Source: Microtetraspora niveoalba (lineage in GTDB: Bacteria > Actinomycetota > Actinomycetes > Streptosporangiales > Streptosporangiaceae). From it: a stretch of DNA of 64,000 bases. The notes under the pieces are model-generated. The model ran no database searches. It saw only the letters and a list, made by a program, of their open reading frames with translations, and was not told where the DNA came from. Of this stretch, positions 25,377 to 33,754 are shown in pieces. Location: NCBI RefSeq assembly GCF_001570405.1, contig NZ_BBYM01000035.1, forward strand, positions 28,286-92,285, given 5' to 3'. Each line of letters opens with the position of its first letter. Within the stretch, counting starts at the first letter, position 1. The position numbers and the translations under genes are program-made.

Positions 25377-26570
25377 TTACTTGGTAAAGGCGGGATCCGC
25401 GCCGTACCAGGAGTGGAGCACACCCATCGGGGCGTACCGCCAGCGCGGCAGATGCCGGGCGGCGTAAATCAGCTCGCGGCACTCCTGCTCGACCTCGAAC
25501 GGCCGGACCAGCGACGGGTCGAGCAGGTCGGACCGTCCGGCCTCCGCCAGCCCGGTGCGGTACGCGTCCACGATCGCGTCGCGCGCCTCGGCCACCCACG
25601 CCGCGACGCGCTCCGGAGCGGAGCCCCGGCGCAGGATCGCCACCTGGCCGACGTGCTCGACGCTCGTGGTGAGCTGGGCGAGGTCGCGGGCCGCCGGTTG
25701 GAACGCTCCGCCGCCCGGCGTCGCGGCCGACACCGTCGGGTTCCCGTCGAAGTCGACCACGGCGTAGCCGTCCCGCCACCGCAGGATCTGGCCGACGTGG
25801 AGGTCGCCGTGGATGCGGATCAGCGGCGTCCGGCCGGCGGCCGCCAGCGGGGCCAGCTCGCGGCGCAGCTCCGGCTCCCGGGAGGCCAGCCACACGCCGT
25901 CGTCGCCGTCGGTCAGCGCGAGGGCGTCGCGCAGCGCCTCCTCCGCCCGTTCCGCCCAGGCCCCCGCCGCCGTCTCGTCCGAGGTCGGGCCCGCGGAGGC
26001 CGGGCCGTGTCCGTCCGGGCGCTCGCCGGGTGCGGGCGGCGCGAGCCGTACGGGGTCGGGGAAGACGGGGGAGGGGCTCGCCATGGCGAGGTGCAGCTCG
26101 GCGGCGAGCGCGCCCAGCTCGGCGGCGAAGCCGGTGCGCCCCGCCTCGGCCTCGTCCACGCACCACTCCCAGCCGTCCCTGGCCTCGGGCAGGTACGCGG
26201 TCACCAGCGCGACCAGCGCGTCCTCCCAGTAGATCGCGGCGTACGGCGTGGCGGTGCGGGAGAAGCCGGACAGATGCGCGAGCAGGTCGGGCGCCGGCTG
26301 CGGCGCGCGGGACGGCCGGGGGAACCACTTGACGACCACGCTCTCGCCGGCGATCACCGAGTGGTTCGTCTGGTCCACGGTGATCGCCCGCTCGCCGGCC
26401 GGCGGCGCGGGCAGTGCGCGGAACGCGCGGACGGAGAAGGGAAGCGGCGGCGTGACACCCTCCGCGAGCGCCCGGACGACGGCTCCCGTGACCCCCTCCT
26501 CGACGGTCAGCGTGAGCGTTCCGTCCGGTTCCTCGCGAAGGGTCGGCCAATGCCGTGCTTCGACCTGCAT
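25377..26570 (-). CDS. glucosamine-kinase-like (maltokinase-fold) phosphotransferase
   Basis: 397 residues. An N-terminal maltokinase-type cap (LTLTVEEGVTGAVVRALAEG, DQTNHSVIAGESVVVKWFPR with the ATP-binding Lys) is followed by an APH-like C-lobe. Catalytic stretch: IRIHGDLHVGQILRW (Asp of HGD) and VVDFDGNP (metal Asp). The family includes trehalose-pathway maltokinases and an actinobacterial glucosamine kinase characterised from Streptacidiphilus. The HGDLHVGQ text and pairing with a SIS gene favour the latter. It starts 4 bp from the TTGAATC palindrome, so a TetR should control it. Confidence 0.8.
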   Translation of the reverse strand: MQVEARHWPTLREEPDGTLTLTVEEGVTGAVVRALAEGVTPPLPFSVRAFRALPAPPAGERAITVDQTNHSVIAGESVVVKWFPRPSRAPQPAPDLLAHLSGFSRTATPYAAIYWEDALVALVTAYLPEARDGWEWCVDEAEAGRTGFAAELGALAAELHLAMASPSPVFPDPVRLAPPAPGERPDGHGPASAGPTSDETAAGAWAERAEEALRDALALTDGDDGVWLASREPELRRELAPLAAAGRTPLIRIHGDLHVGQILRWRDGYAVVDFDGNPTVSAATPGGGAFQPAARDLAQLTTSVEHVGQVAILRRGSAPERVAAWVAEARDAIVDAYRTGLAEAGRSDLLDPSLVRPFEVEQECRELIYAARHLPRWRYAPMGVLHSWYGADPAFTK

Positions 26571-26573
26571 CTG

Positions 26574-26589
26574 TTGAATCTCGATTCAA
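26574..26589. promoter_or_regulatory. TTGAATC palindrome, predicted TetR operator of the amine/amino-sugar cluster
   Basis: TTGAATCTCGATTCAA has perfect 7-bp arms and a 2-nt centre. It lies 4 bp upstream of the kinase start (26570, minus) and about 100 bp upstream of the ABC transporter operon. The same motif, with one changed base, lies between the TetR gene and the glycosyltransferase operon. Confidence 0.7.
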
Positions 26590-26639
26590 TAAGGCTTGTA
26601 TCGCCAATGCTCACAATGCCCGGGAAAGTCTTGTCTAAG

Positions 26640-26666
26640 TTGACTTATCCTGCAACACTCTAAGCT
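26640..26666 (+). promoter_or_regulatory. weak candidate promoter of the ABC transporter operon
   Basis: TTGACT (26640-26645) and TAAGCT (26661-26666) are 15 bp apart, shorter than the usual 17-18. It is in the right place before the leader peptide at 26690. Confidence 0.3.
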
Positions 26667-26689
26667 CCCCACCGGAAGGAAGCTCTCGC

Positions 26690-26731
26690 ATGTCATTTCG
26701 CGTGCCCGCCTTTGGGGCGATGGCACCATGA
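26690..26731 (+). CDS. 13-codon leader peptide overlapping the permease start
   Basis: An ATG at 26690 preceded by GGAAGGA at 26674-26680 opens MSFRVPAFGAMAP. Its TGA stop overlaps the ATG of the permease gene as ATGA. The ribosome site here is better than the one directly before the permease. Translation of the short frame would deliver ribosomes to the permease start. It could be a coupling leader, or the stub of a lost first gene such as a substrate-binding protein. No attenuator hairpin is evident. Confidence 0.45.
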   Translation: MSFRVPAFGAMAP

Positions 26732-27582
26732 AGTCCACCGTACGAGCACGGGTGGTCGGGCGACTCGTCACCATGGGGCCGGGCTTCGGCTTCCTGATCG
26801 TCTTCCTGGCGGTCCCGCTCGCTCTCGTGCTCAGCTACACGGTGTTCCGCCGTGGCAGGTTCGGCGGAATCGTCTATGAGACGACGGGGGAGAACTTCAC
26901 CCGGCTGATCGATCCGCTCTACCTCGACGTGGTCGTCGGATCGGTGAAGCTGGCCACGATCACCACGCTCCTCGCCCTGCTGCTCGCGTACCCGACCGCG
27001 TACATGATCGCCCGGCTTCCGGCGAAGTGGAAGGTCGTCGCGCTGGTCGCCGTCGTGCTGCCGTTCTGGACCAACTTCCTGATCCGCACGTACGCCTGGA
27101 TCGTGCTGCTCAACTCCGAGGGTCTGGTCAACTCCGGCCTCGAGGCGCTCGGTCTCGGCAAGCTGGAGCTCCTCTACTCGGACGGTGCGATCGTCGCCGG
27201 CCTGCTCTACGCGTACCTGCCGCTGATGGTCCTGCCGCTGTACTCCGCCATCGAGCGGCTGGACCCGCAGCTCCGCGAGGCCTCGGCCAACCTCGGCGCG
27301 CGCCCGATCCGGACCTTCTGGTCGGTGACGCTCCCCCTCTCGCTGCCCGGCGTGCTGACCGGCTGCGTCTTCGTCTTCGTGCCGAGCCTGGGCAACTTCG
27401 TGATCCCCGAGCTGCTCGGCGGCGGTCGCCGGATCATGGTGGGGAACCTGATCCGCGACCAGTTCCTCAAGGCCCGCGACTGGCCGTTCGGCTCGGTGCT
27501 CGCCTTGTCCGTGATCGGAGTGCTGGTGCTCCTGCTCTTCGCCCAGGCCTGGGCCAGCCGGAGGGTGGGCCGCGATGCGTAG
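26728..27582 (+). CDS. ABC transporter permease, spermidine/putrescine (PotB) type
   Basis: 284 residues with six predicted membrane helices. The EAA loop near residue 190 reads EASANLGARPIRTFWSVTLP, the docking site for the ATPase. The family (PotB/PotH) imports polyamines or related cations such as 2-aminoethylphosphonate. It overlaps the second permease gene by 8 bp. No substrate-binding protein gene is adjacent, so that subunit must be encoded elsewhere or the substrate range is unusual. Confidence 0.9.
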   Translation: MKSTVRARVVGRLVTMGPGFGFLIVFLAVPLALVLSYTVFRRGRFGGIVYETTGENFTRLIDPLYLDVVVGSVKLATITTLLALLLAYPTAYMIARLPAKWKVVALVAVVLPFWTNFLIRTYAWIVLLNSEGLVNSGLEALGLGKLELLYSDGAIVAGLLYAYLPLMVLPLYSAIERLDPQLREASANLGARPIRTFWSVTLPLSLPGVLTGCVFVFVPSLGNFVIPELLGGGRRIMVGNLIRDQFLKARDWPFGSVLALSVIGVLVLLLFAQAWASRRVGRDA

Positions 27583-28363
27583 GAACGGGAAGCAGGGGAA
27601 CGGCTGGCTGCGGCTCCCCTTCTGGCTGACGTACGTCTTCCTGTACGTGCCGATCGCCGTCGTCGTGCTCATGTCGTTCAACCAGAACAAGTCGCCGTAC
27701 TCGTGGGGCGGGTTCTCGCTGCGCTGGTACGGCCAGCTCCTCGAGAACGAGAAGATCCGCGAGGGCCTGATCAACACCCTGATCGTGGCGTTCGGCTCGA
27801 CGGTGCTCTCGACGGTGCTGGGCACGCTGCTCGCGGTCGGCCTGGCCCGCTACAACAAGTCGCGTCTGGTCGACGCGCTCTCGACGATGCCCGCGATCCT
27901 GCCCGACCTGGTCCTCGCGATCGGCCTCCTCGTTTTCTACGCGGCGGTCAGGATGACGCTCGGACTGCACTCGGTGCTGATCGCGCACACCGTGTTCGGC
28001 ATGGCGTTCGTGACGGCCGTGGTCCGCGCCAGGCTCAGCCACGCCGACACCTCCATGGAAGAGGCGTCCCGCGACCTCGGCGCGACCCCGCTGACGACGT
28101 TCATGCGGATCACGCTGCCGACCCTGGCCCCGGGCATCCTGGCGGGCGCCCTGCTGGCGTTCACGCTGTCGATCGACGAGTTCGTGATCGCGTTCTTCAC
28201 CGCCGCGCCCACCCAACCGACCCTGCCGATCGTCATCTACTCCATGGTGCGGTTCGGCGTCACTCCCGAGATCAACGCGTTGGCCACCCTGCTGCTCGCG
28301 GTGAGCTTCACCGTCGTGATCGCGGCCCAGCGCATGACCAAGCTCTCCGAGGCACTCTCATGA
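27575..28363 (+). CDS. ABC transporter permease, spermidine/putrescine (PotC) type
   Basis: 262 residues, six predicted membrane helices. EAA loop: MEEASRDLGATPLTTFMRIT, followed by LPTLAPGILAGALLAFTLSIDEFVIAFF, the usual PotC/PotI text. It pairs with the preceding permease to form the channel. Its TGA stop overlaps the ATPase start as ATGA, so expression is coupled. Confidence 0.9.
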   Translation: MRRNGKQGNGWLRLPFWLTYVFLYVPIAVVVLMSFNQNKSPYSWGGFSLRWYGQLLENEKIREGLINTLIVAFGSTVLSTVLGTLLAVGLARYNKSRLVDALSTMPAILPDLVLAIGLLVFYAAVRMTLGLHSVLIAHTVFGMAFVTAVVRARLSHADTSMEEASRDLGATPLTTFMRITLPTLAPGILAGALLAFTLSIDEFVIAFFTAAPTQPTLPIVIYSMVRFGVTPEINALATLLLAVSFTVVIAAQRMTKLSEALS

Positions 28364-30291
28364 CACTTATCTCCATCGATGGCGTGAGCCGGCGCTTCGG
28401 CGAGGTGACGGCGCTCGACTCGGTCAGCCTGGAGATCCGGCAGGGCGAGTTCTTCGCGCTGCTCGGCCCCTCCGGCTGCGGAAAGACCACGCTGCTCCGC
28501 ATCCTCGCCGGGTTCGAGCAGCCGGACGACGGCGCGGTCCGCCTGGACGGCGAGGACCTGCTCAAGATCCCCGCGCACCGCCGCCCGATCAACCTCATGT
28601 TCCAGTCGTACGCGCTGTTCCCGCACATGACGGTGGAGCGGAACATCGCCTACGGCCTGGAGCGGGAGAAGCTGCCGAAGAAGGAGATCCGGGAGCGGGT
28701 CGCCGAGGTCCTGGAGACCGTCGGCCTCGCCGCGCAGGCCCGCCGCAAGCCGCACCAGCTCTCCGGCGGCCAGCGCCAGCGCGTCGCCCTCGCCCGCGCG
28801 ATCGTCAAGCGCCCGCGCCTGCTCCTGCTCGACGAGCCGCTGTCCGCGCTGGACAAGAAGGTGCGCGCCGAGATGCAGCTCGAACTCAAGCGGCTGCAGA
28901 ACGAGGTCGGCATCACCTTCGTGGTCGTCACGCACGACCAGGAGGAGGCCATGTCGCTCGCGGACCGCATCGCGGTCCTGCAGGGCGGCAAGGTCGAGCA
29001 GGTGGACGCCCCCGTCGAGCTGTACGAGCAGCCCCGCACGCCGTTCGTCGCGGGTTTCATCGGCGCCAACAACCTCTTCAGCGGCAAGGTCGCCGAGAAC
29101 GGCCTCGACGTCCCCGGCCTGGGCGTGCTGCCCGCGCCCAAGGGCGTGGACGGCGACTCGGCGCTTCTCGTCGTACGCCCGGAGAAGATCCGGCTCGCCG
29201 AGATCGAGCCCGCGGCGGACGAGCCCGCGGCCGTTGAGGCCGGGGAAACCGCCGAGCCCGAGGTGAAGGAGGGCCCGGCCGAGTCCGAGACCAAGGCCGA
29301 CGCCGAGGCCGGCGACGAGGTCAAGGCGGAGGAGGCCGCAGAGCCCGCCGCCGACACCGACGCGCAGGAGGTCGTGGCGAAGGAGGCCGAGGCTGAGGAA
29401 GCCGAGGCTGAGGCCGAGGTGAAGGAGGGCCCGGTCAAGACCGACGAGGGCGCCGAGCCGAAGGCTCCGAAGGCCGCCGCGGACAATGAGGCCGAGACCG
29501 AGACCGAGGCCGAGGTCACGGAGGACGCGCAGGAGGGCCCGGTCACGACGGACGAGGTCGCGGAGCCCGAGACCCCTGAGGCCACCGAGGCCGCCGAGGA
29601 CGGGTCGGAGACCCCGGAGGAGGCCGCGGACGCGAAGCCGGAAGTCGCGGAAGCGCGCGAGGACGTCGTGGCCGAGGGGACTCCCGACGCCCAGGCGGAT
29701 CGCGGCGACGACCTGCGGGCCGCCGTCAAGAGCGCCATGACCGGCGAGGTCAACGCCGAGGCGATGGCCGAGGTCGTGTCCAGGGCCGTCGCCGGAGTCG
29801 TGGCCAAGGTGGTCGCGGAGGTCGTGGCCGAGGTCGTCGCCGACAACGACGCCAAGGCCAGGGCGAAGGCCGAGGAGCCGAGCGAGACCACGCCCGCCGC
29901 CACGCCCGAGACCGCACCGGAGACCGCAGACGAGACCGCGGCCGAGGCGGTGCTTGAGACCGCGTCCGAGACCGCGGACGAGGCGGCACCGGAGTCCGCG
30001 GGCGAGAACGCGCTTGAGACGGCGCCCGAGAACGCCGAAGCCCCCGAGACGCCCTCCGGCCAGGAGCCCGAGGCCGCCACCGAGGAGTCGGCCGAGCCGG
30101 AGCCCGAGAGCCCGCTGCGCGGCACGGTCGTGGACGTGAGCTTCTACGGCGGCACGTCCCACATCGTGCTCCGCGTGGAGGGGCACGAGGGTCACGTGCT
30201 GGCGGCGGCCCAGGGATCGGCGCGGGTCGAGGTCGGCACCGAGGTCGCGATCGGCTGGGACGCCGCCGACGCCGTGCTCATTCCGGCCTGA
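28360..30291 (+). CDS. ABC transporter ATPase (PotA-like) with a 300-residue acidic insert in the TOBE domain
   Basis: 643 residues, while PotA is about 370. Nucleotide-binding domain: Walker A GPSGCGKT (36-43), signature LSGGQ (134-138), Walker B LLLLDEP (154-160), switch His192. A TOBE domain begins normally (VVRPEKIRLA, to about 280) and finishes normally (LRGTVVDVSFYGGTSHIVL to the end, 586-643). Between them lie about 305 residues (nt 29200-30114) rich in Glu, Ala, Pro, Asp and Thr. The insert includes three copies of a [KQ]EGPV-x-TDE-like motif and a hydrophobic heptad stretch of AEVV units. The 3' end overlaps the TetR gene by 14 bp. Confidence 0.9.
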   Translation: MTLISIDGVSRRFGEVTALDSVSLEIRQGEFFALLGPSGCGKTTLLRILAGFEQPDDGAVRLDGEDLLKIPAHRRPINLMFQSYALFPHMTVERNIAYGLEREKLPKKEIRERVAEVLETVGLAAQARRKPHQLSGGQRQRVALARAIVKRPRLLLLDEPLSALDKKVRAEMQLELKRLQNEVGITFVVVTHDQEEAMSLADRIAVLQGGKVEQVDAPVELYEQPRTPFVAGFIGANNLFSGKVAENGLDVPGLGVLPAPKGVDGDSALLVVRPEKIRLAEIEPAADEPAAVEAGETAEPEVKEGPAESETKADAEAGDEVKAEEAAEPAADTDAQEVVAKEAEAEEAEAEAEVKEGPVKTDEGAEPKAPKAAADNEAETETEAEVTEDAQEGPVTTDEVAEPETPEATEAAEDGSETPEEAADAKPEVAEAREDVVAEGTPDAQADRGDDLRAAVKSAMTGEVNAEAMAEVVSRAVAGVVAKVVAEVVAEVVADNDAKARAKAEEPSETTPAATPETAPETADETAAEAVLETASETADEAAPESAGENALETAPENAEAPETPSGQEPEAATEESAEPEPESPLRGTVVDVSFYGGTSHIVLRVEGHEGHVLAAAQGSARVEVGTEVAIGWDAADAVLIPA

Positions 30292-30886
30292 GTTCGTGTC
30301 CTGTCGCGAGGCGGGCGTAGTCGAGGATCAGCTCCACGGCTTCGTTCGGTCCGATCGAGTGATGCCGGGCGATGATGCGGTAGCCGTACGCGTCCTCAAG
30401 GGCGACGAGCGTGCGGCTGATCGTCTCGGACGCCTGGGCGAGCGTGAAGATGCCCTGGGCGGCCCCGGTTTCGAGGATCGTCTGGTACATCGACACCTGC
30501 CGGTCGAACAGCGTCGTCAGCAGCGTGCCGTACACCCGGTTGCGCCCGGCGGCGCCGCCCAGCTCGCAGAGCAGGCGCACGCCGGCGTCGTCGGGCCCCT
30601 CGGGCAGGCCGGACCTGATCGTGGTGATGAGCTTCTGCGCGGGATCGGCGATGCCGCTGATCTTCTTTATGCGCTGCTCGTAGAAGCGTTCCATCCCGGC
30701 GTGGTGGGCCTCGATCAGCAGGTCCCTCAGGTCGGGATAGTGGTACAGCACGGCGCCGGAGGTGAGCCCGGCCTCCTCGGCTATCTGGTTGAGGTGGACA
30801 CCCTCCGCGCCGTGTTGGATCATCGCCCGGCGGGCGGCATCGATGAGGTCCATCCGCCGGTCCGCTCTGCTCTTGCGCTGGGCCAT
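30278..30886 (-). CDS. TetR-family regulator of the amine/amino-sugar cluster
   Basis: 202 residues from ATG 30886. The HTH segment RMDLIDAARRAMIQHGAEGV, then LNQIAEEAGLTSGAVLYHYP, is clear. The ligand domain has no close named relative I recognise. It sits inside the cluster, convergent with the ABC ATPase gene and divergent from the glycosyltransferase operon. The palindrome at 30969-30984 in its upstream gap recurs beside the kinase gene, which marks it as the likely repressor of the whole set. Confidence 0.88.
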   Translation of the reverse strand: MAQRKSRADRRMDLIDAARRAMIQHGAEGVHLNQIAEEAGLTSGAVLYHYPDLRDLLIEAHHAGMERFYEQRIKKISGIADPAQKLITTIRSGLPEGPDDAGVRLLCELGGAAGRNRVYGTLLTTLFDRQVSMYQTILETGAAQGIFTLAQASETISRTLVALEDAYGYRIIARHHSIGPNEAVELILDYARLATGHELRPE

Positions 30887-30968
30887 TCCATCCCATCCGA
30901 TTTGAAGGCACGACAACAACTGGCCTACCCATAATGTCCCAGCTATTGACGGCGCGCTAGATACCTAT

Positions 30969-30984
30969 TTGAATCCTGGTTCAA
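30969..30984. promoter_or_regulatory. second TTGAATC palindrome, between tetR and the glycosyltransferase gene
   Basis: TTGAATCCTGGTTCAA: same arms and 2-nt spacing as the site at 26574-26589, one base of one arm changed. It ends 18 bp before the glycosyltransferase ATG and lies 83 bp upstream of the TetR start. Confidence 0.68.
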
Positions 30985-31002
30985 CAAGTCAGGGAGTCCG
31001 GA

Positions 31003-32280
31003 ATGACAGACAAGCAGCTCACGATCCTGTTCATGCCCGAGAGCGCGTACGGGCCGACGAACAACTGCGTCGGGATCGGCGACATCCTGCGCAAGCGCGG
31101 CCACCGGGTCGTGTTCGCCGCCGAGGCGTCCTGGAAGGGCAAGCTGGAGGCGCTCGGCTTCGAGGAGGACCTGGTCGACCTCGCGCCGCCGGCCGAGGAG
31201 GAGCAGGACGCGGGGCAGTTCTGGAAGGACTTCATCCGGGACACGGCCCCGGAGTACCGCAAGAGCACCTTTGAGCAGCAGGAGACGGTCACCAAGCCGA
31301 TCTGGGACGCCCTGATCGACGGTGCGAAGTACTGCGAGCCGCAGCTCAAGGCGATCATCGAGCGGGTCCAGCCCGATGTGATCGTCGAGGACAACGTCAT
31401 CACCTTCCCCGCGCTGCTGACGGCCGGCAAGCCGTTCGTGCGCATCGTCTCCTGCAACCCCCTGGAGGTGAAGGGCCCGGACATCGCCCCGGCCTTCTCC
31501 GGCCTCCCCGCCGACGACAGGAGCGAATGGGACGCCTTCCGCGCCGAGTACGACCGCACCCACCGCGAGATCTACACCGCGTTCAACGAGTGGGTCGTCG
31601 AGCAGGGCGCCCCGCCGCTGCCCGACCTGGACTTCATCCACGAGGGCGACGCGAACCTGTACGTTTTCCCGGAGATCGTGGACTATACCGACGAGCGTCC
31701 CCTCGGCCCGACGTGGACCCGGCTCGACTCGTCGGTGCGCGAGACGGACGAGGAGTTCGCCCTCCCCGACATCCCGGGTGACGGCCCGTGGGTCTACTTC
31801 TCGCTCGGCTCGCTGGGCTCCGCCGACGTCGAGCTCATGCGCCGCGTGATCTCGGTGCTGGCCACGACGCCGTACCGGTTCATCGTCTCCAAGGGCCCGC
31901 TGCACGAGGAGATCGAGCTGGCCCCGAACATGTGGGGCGCCGAGTTCGTCCCGCAGACCACGATCATCCCGCAGGTCGACCTCGTCATCACCCACGGCGG
32001 CAACAACACCACCACCGAGGCGCTGCACTTCGGCAAGCCGATGATCCTGCTGCCGCTCTTCTGGGACCAGTACGACAACGCCCAGCGGGTGCACGAGAAG
32101 GGCTACGGCGTCCGCCTCGACACCTACAAGTTCACCGACGAGGAGCTGACCGGCGCCCTCGAGCGCCTGCTCGGCGACACCGAGATGCGCGAGCGCCTCG
32201 CCGCCCACGGTGCGGAGATCCGGCGCAGGGACGGCCTGCGCGTCGCCGCCGATGTAATTGAGAAGATCGCTGCCAAGTGA
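31003..32280 (+). CDS. UDP-glycosyltransferase, MGT/GT1 type
   Basis: 425 residues, GT-B fold. The C-terminal nucleotide-sugar segment is conserved: VYFSLGSLGSADVELMRRV, FVPQTTIIPQVDLVITHGGNN (His-Gly-Gly of the donor loop) and LFWDQYDNAQRVHEKGYG. The N-terminal acceptor half lacks the usual His of the HP-GH motif at the first loop (PESAYGPTNNCVGIG). GT1 enzymes glycosylate small lipophilic or amine acceptors. It is first of an operon with the FAD oxidoreductase (GTGA overlap), likely repressed by the neighbouring TetR. Confidence 0.88.
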   Translation: MTDKQLTILFMPESAYGPTNNCVGIGDILRKRGHRVVFAAEASWKGKLEALGFEEDLVDLAPPAEEEQDAGQFWKDFIRDTAPEYRKSTFEQQETVTKPIWDALIDGAKYCEPQLKAIIERVQPDVIVEDNVITFPALLTAGKPFVRIVSCNPLEVKGPDIAPAFSGLPADDRSEWDAFRAEYDRTHREIYTAFNEWVVEQGAPPLPDLDFIHEGDANLYVFPEIVDYTDERPLGPTWTRLDSSVRETDEEFALPDIPGDGPWVYFSLGSLGSADVELMRRVISVLATTPYRFIVSKGPLHEEIELAPNMWGAEFVPQTTIIPQVDLVITHGGNNTTTEALHFGKPMILLPLFWDQYDNAQRVHEKGYGVRLDTYKFTDEELTGALERLLGDTEMRERLAAHGAEIRRRDGLRVAADVIEKIAAK

Positions 32281-33650
32281 AAGCACTGAAGGACGCCGCC
32301 CCCCGGGTCTTCTGGACCGACAGGCCCGGGGCGCCGGCGTATCACCCGCTTGACGGAAGGACCACCGCCGACCTGCTCGTCGTCGGCGGTGGTTTCACCG
32401 GCCTCTGGGCCGCCGTGCTCGCGAAGGAGGAGAACCCCGCCTGCGACGTGGTCCTGGTCGAGGCCCACTCGATCGCGTACGGCGGGACCGGGCGCAACGG
32501 CGGCTTCATCTCCGACTCGCTCACGCACGGGCTGAGCCAGGGGCTGAAGCTGTGGCCGGGCGAGATGGACACGCTGCTCGCCCTCGGCCGCGAGAACCTC
32601 GCGGCCATCGCGGCGTTCGTCGAGGCCCACGGCATCGACGCCGACCTGCGCCTGGTGGGCAAGACGACGGTCGCGGTGGCCGCGCACCACGTGGCCGAGC
32701 TCAAGGCGGCCGAGCGGCTGCACCGTGAGCACGGCGAGGACGCGGTCTTCGTCGGCCGTGACGAGATGCGCACCGACGTGGACTCGCCGACGTACCTCGG
32801 CGGGCTGCGGTTGCGCGGCGCCGGCGGCATCCTGGACCCCGCCAAGCTGGCCTGGGGCCTGGTCCGGGTCGCCGAGAAGCTCGGCGTCCGGGTCTACGAG
32901 AACACGGCCGTCGCCGGTCTGGAACGTTCCGGAGCCAAGGTCCGGGTCACCACCGGCTCGGGGATGATCGACGCGGCGCAGGTGCTACTGGCCACCAACG
33001 CGTACCCGTCGCCGCTGCGCAGGCTGCGCAACTTCGTCCTGCCGGTCTGGGACTACGTGCTGGTCACCGAGCCGCTGTCGGCGTCCCAGCGCGCCTCACT
33101 GGGCTGGGCCGAGGGGCAGGGCCTCACCGACGCGGGCAACCAGTTCCACTACTACCGGCTGACGGCCGACGACCGGGTGCTGTGGGGCGGCTACGACGCC
33201 ATCTACAACTTCGGCGGCGCCGGGAGCGAGCAGCGCGACGCCACGCACGATCTGCTGGCGCGGCACTTCTTCGAGACGTTCCCGCAGCTCGACGGAGTGC
33301 GGTTCACCCACCGGTGGGGCGGGATGATCGACTCGACCAGCCGGTTCACCCCGTTCTTCGGCACCGCGATGGGCGGGAGGGTCGCGTACGCGCTCGGCTA
33401 CACCGGCCTCGGCGTCGGAGCCTCCCGGTTCGGCGCGCTGGTCGGGCTCGATCTGCTGGCCCGCCGCTCCACCCCGCGTACGGAGCTGCGCATGGTGCGC
33501 CGCCCGCCGGTGCCGTTCCCGCCGGAGCCGGTGCGCTGGCCGGTGGTCGAGGTCACGCGGCGGGCGCTGGCCCGCGCGGACGAGAACGGAGGCCGTCGCG
33601 GGCCGTGGCTGGGGCTGCTCGACCGCTTCGGCGTCGGTTTCGACAGCTGA
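32277..33650 (+). CDS. FAD-dependent amine oxidoreductase (DAO family, PuuB-like)
   Basis: 457 residues. FAD Rossmann motif GGGFTGLWAA near residue 35, then the DAO-family GGTGRNGGFIS segment typical of gamma-glutamylputrescine oxidase (PuuB) and related enzymes. A C-terminal GYTGLGVGASRFGALVG closes the FAD site. Expected reaction: oxidation of a primary or secondary amine to an aldehyde plus ammonia or an amine. The aldehyde dehydrogenase downstream would take the product. GTG at 32277 overlaps the upstream stop. Confidence 0.88.
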   Translation: MKALKDAAPRVFWTDRPGAPAYHPLDGRTTADLLVVGGGFTGLWAAVLAKEENPACDVVLVEAHSIAYGGTGRNGGFISDSLTHGLSQGLKLWPGEMDTLLALGRENLAAIAAFVEAHGIDADLRLVGKTTVAVAAHHVAELKAAERLHREHGEDAVFVGRDEMRTDVDSPTYLGGLRLRGAGGILDPAKLAWGLVRVAEKLGVRVYENTAVAGLERSGAKVRVTTGSGMIDAAQVLLATNAYPSPLRRLRNFVLPVWDYVLVTEPLSASQRASLGWAEGQGLTDAGNQFHYYRLTADDRVLWGGYDAIYNFGGAGSEQRDATHDLLARHFFETFPQLDGVRFTHRWGGMIDSTSRFTPFFGTAMGGRVAYALGYTGLGVGASRFGALVGLDLLARRSTPRTELRMVRRPPVPFPPEPVRWPVVEVTRRALARADENGGRRGPWLGLLDRFGVGFDS

Positions 33651-33754
33651 CAACCCCAGTGATGACAACCACGGTGAACGCATAATTCAGGTCAATTCGC
33701 CCTATTTGTCGTAAATGGGGCAGGTTCATCGTGACTGATGAAAAAGAGGATGGC

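Noticed and set aside
28237..30195. 652-codon Leu/Gly-rich frame on the minus strand
   Set aside because: It is the shadow of the acidic repeats of the ABC ATPase; no start signal or domain.
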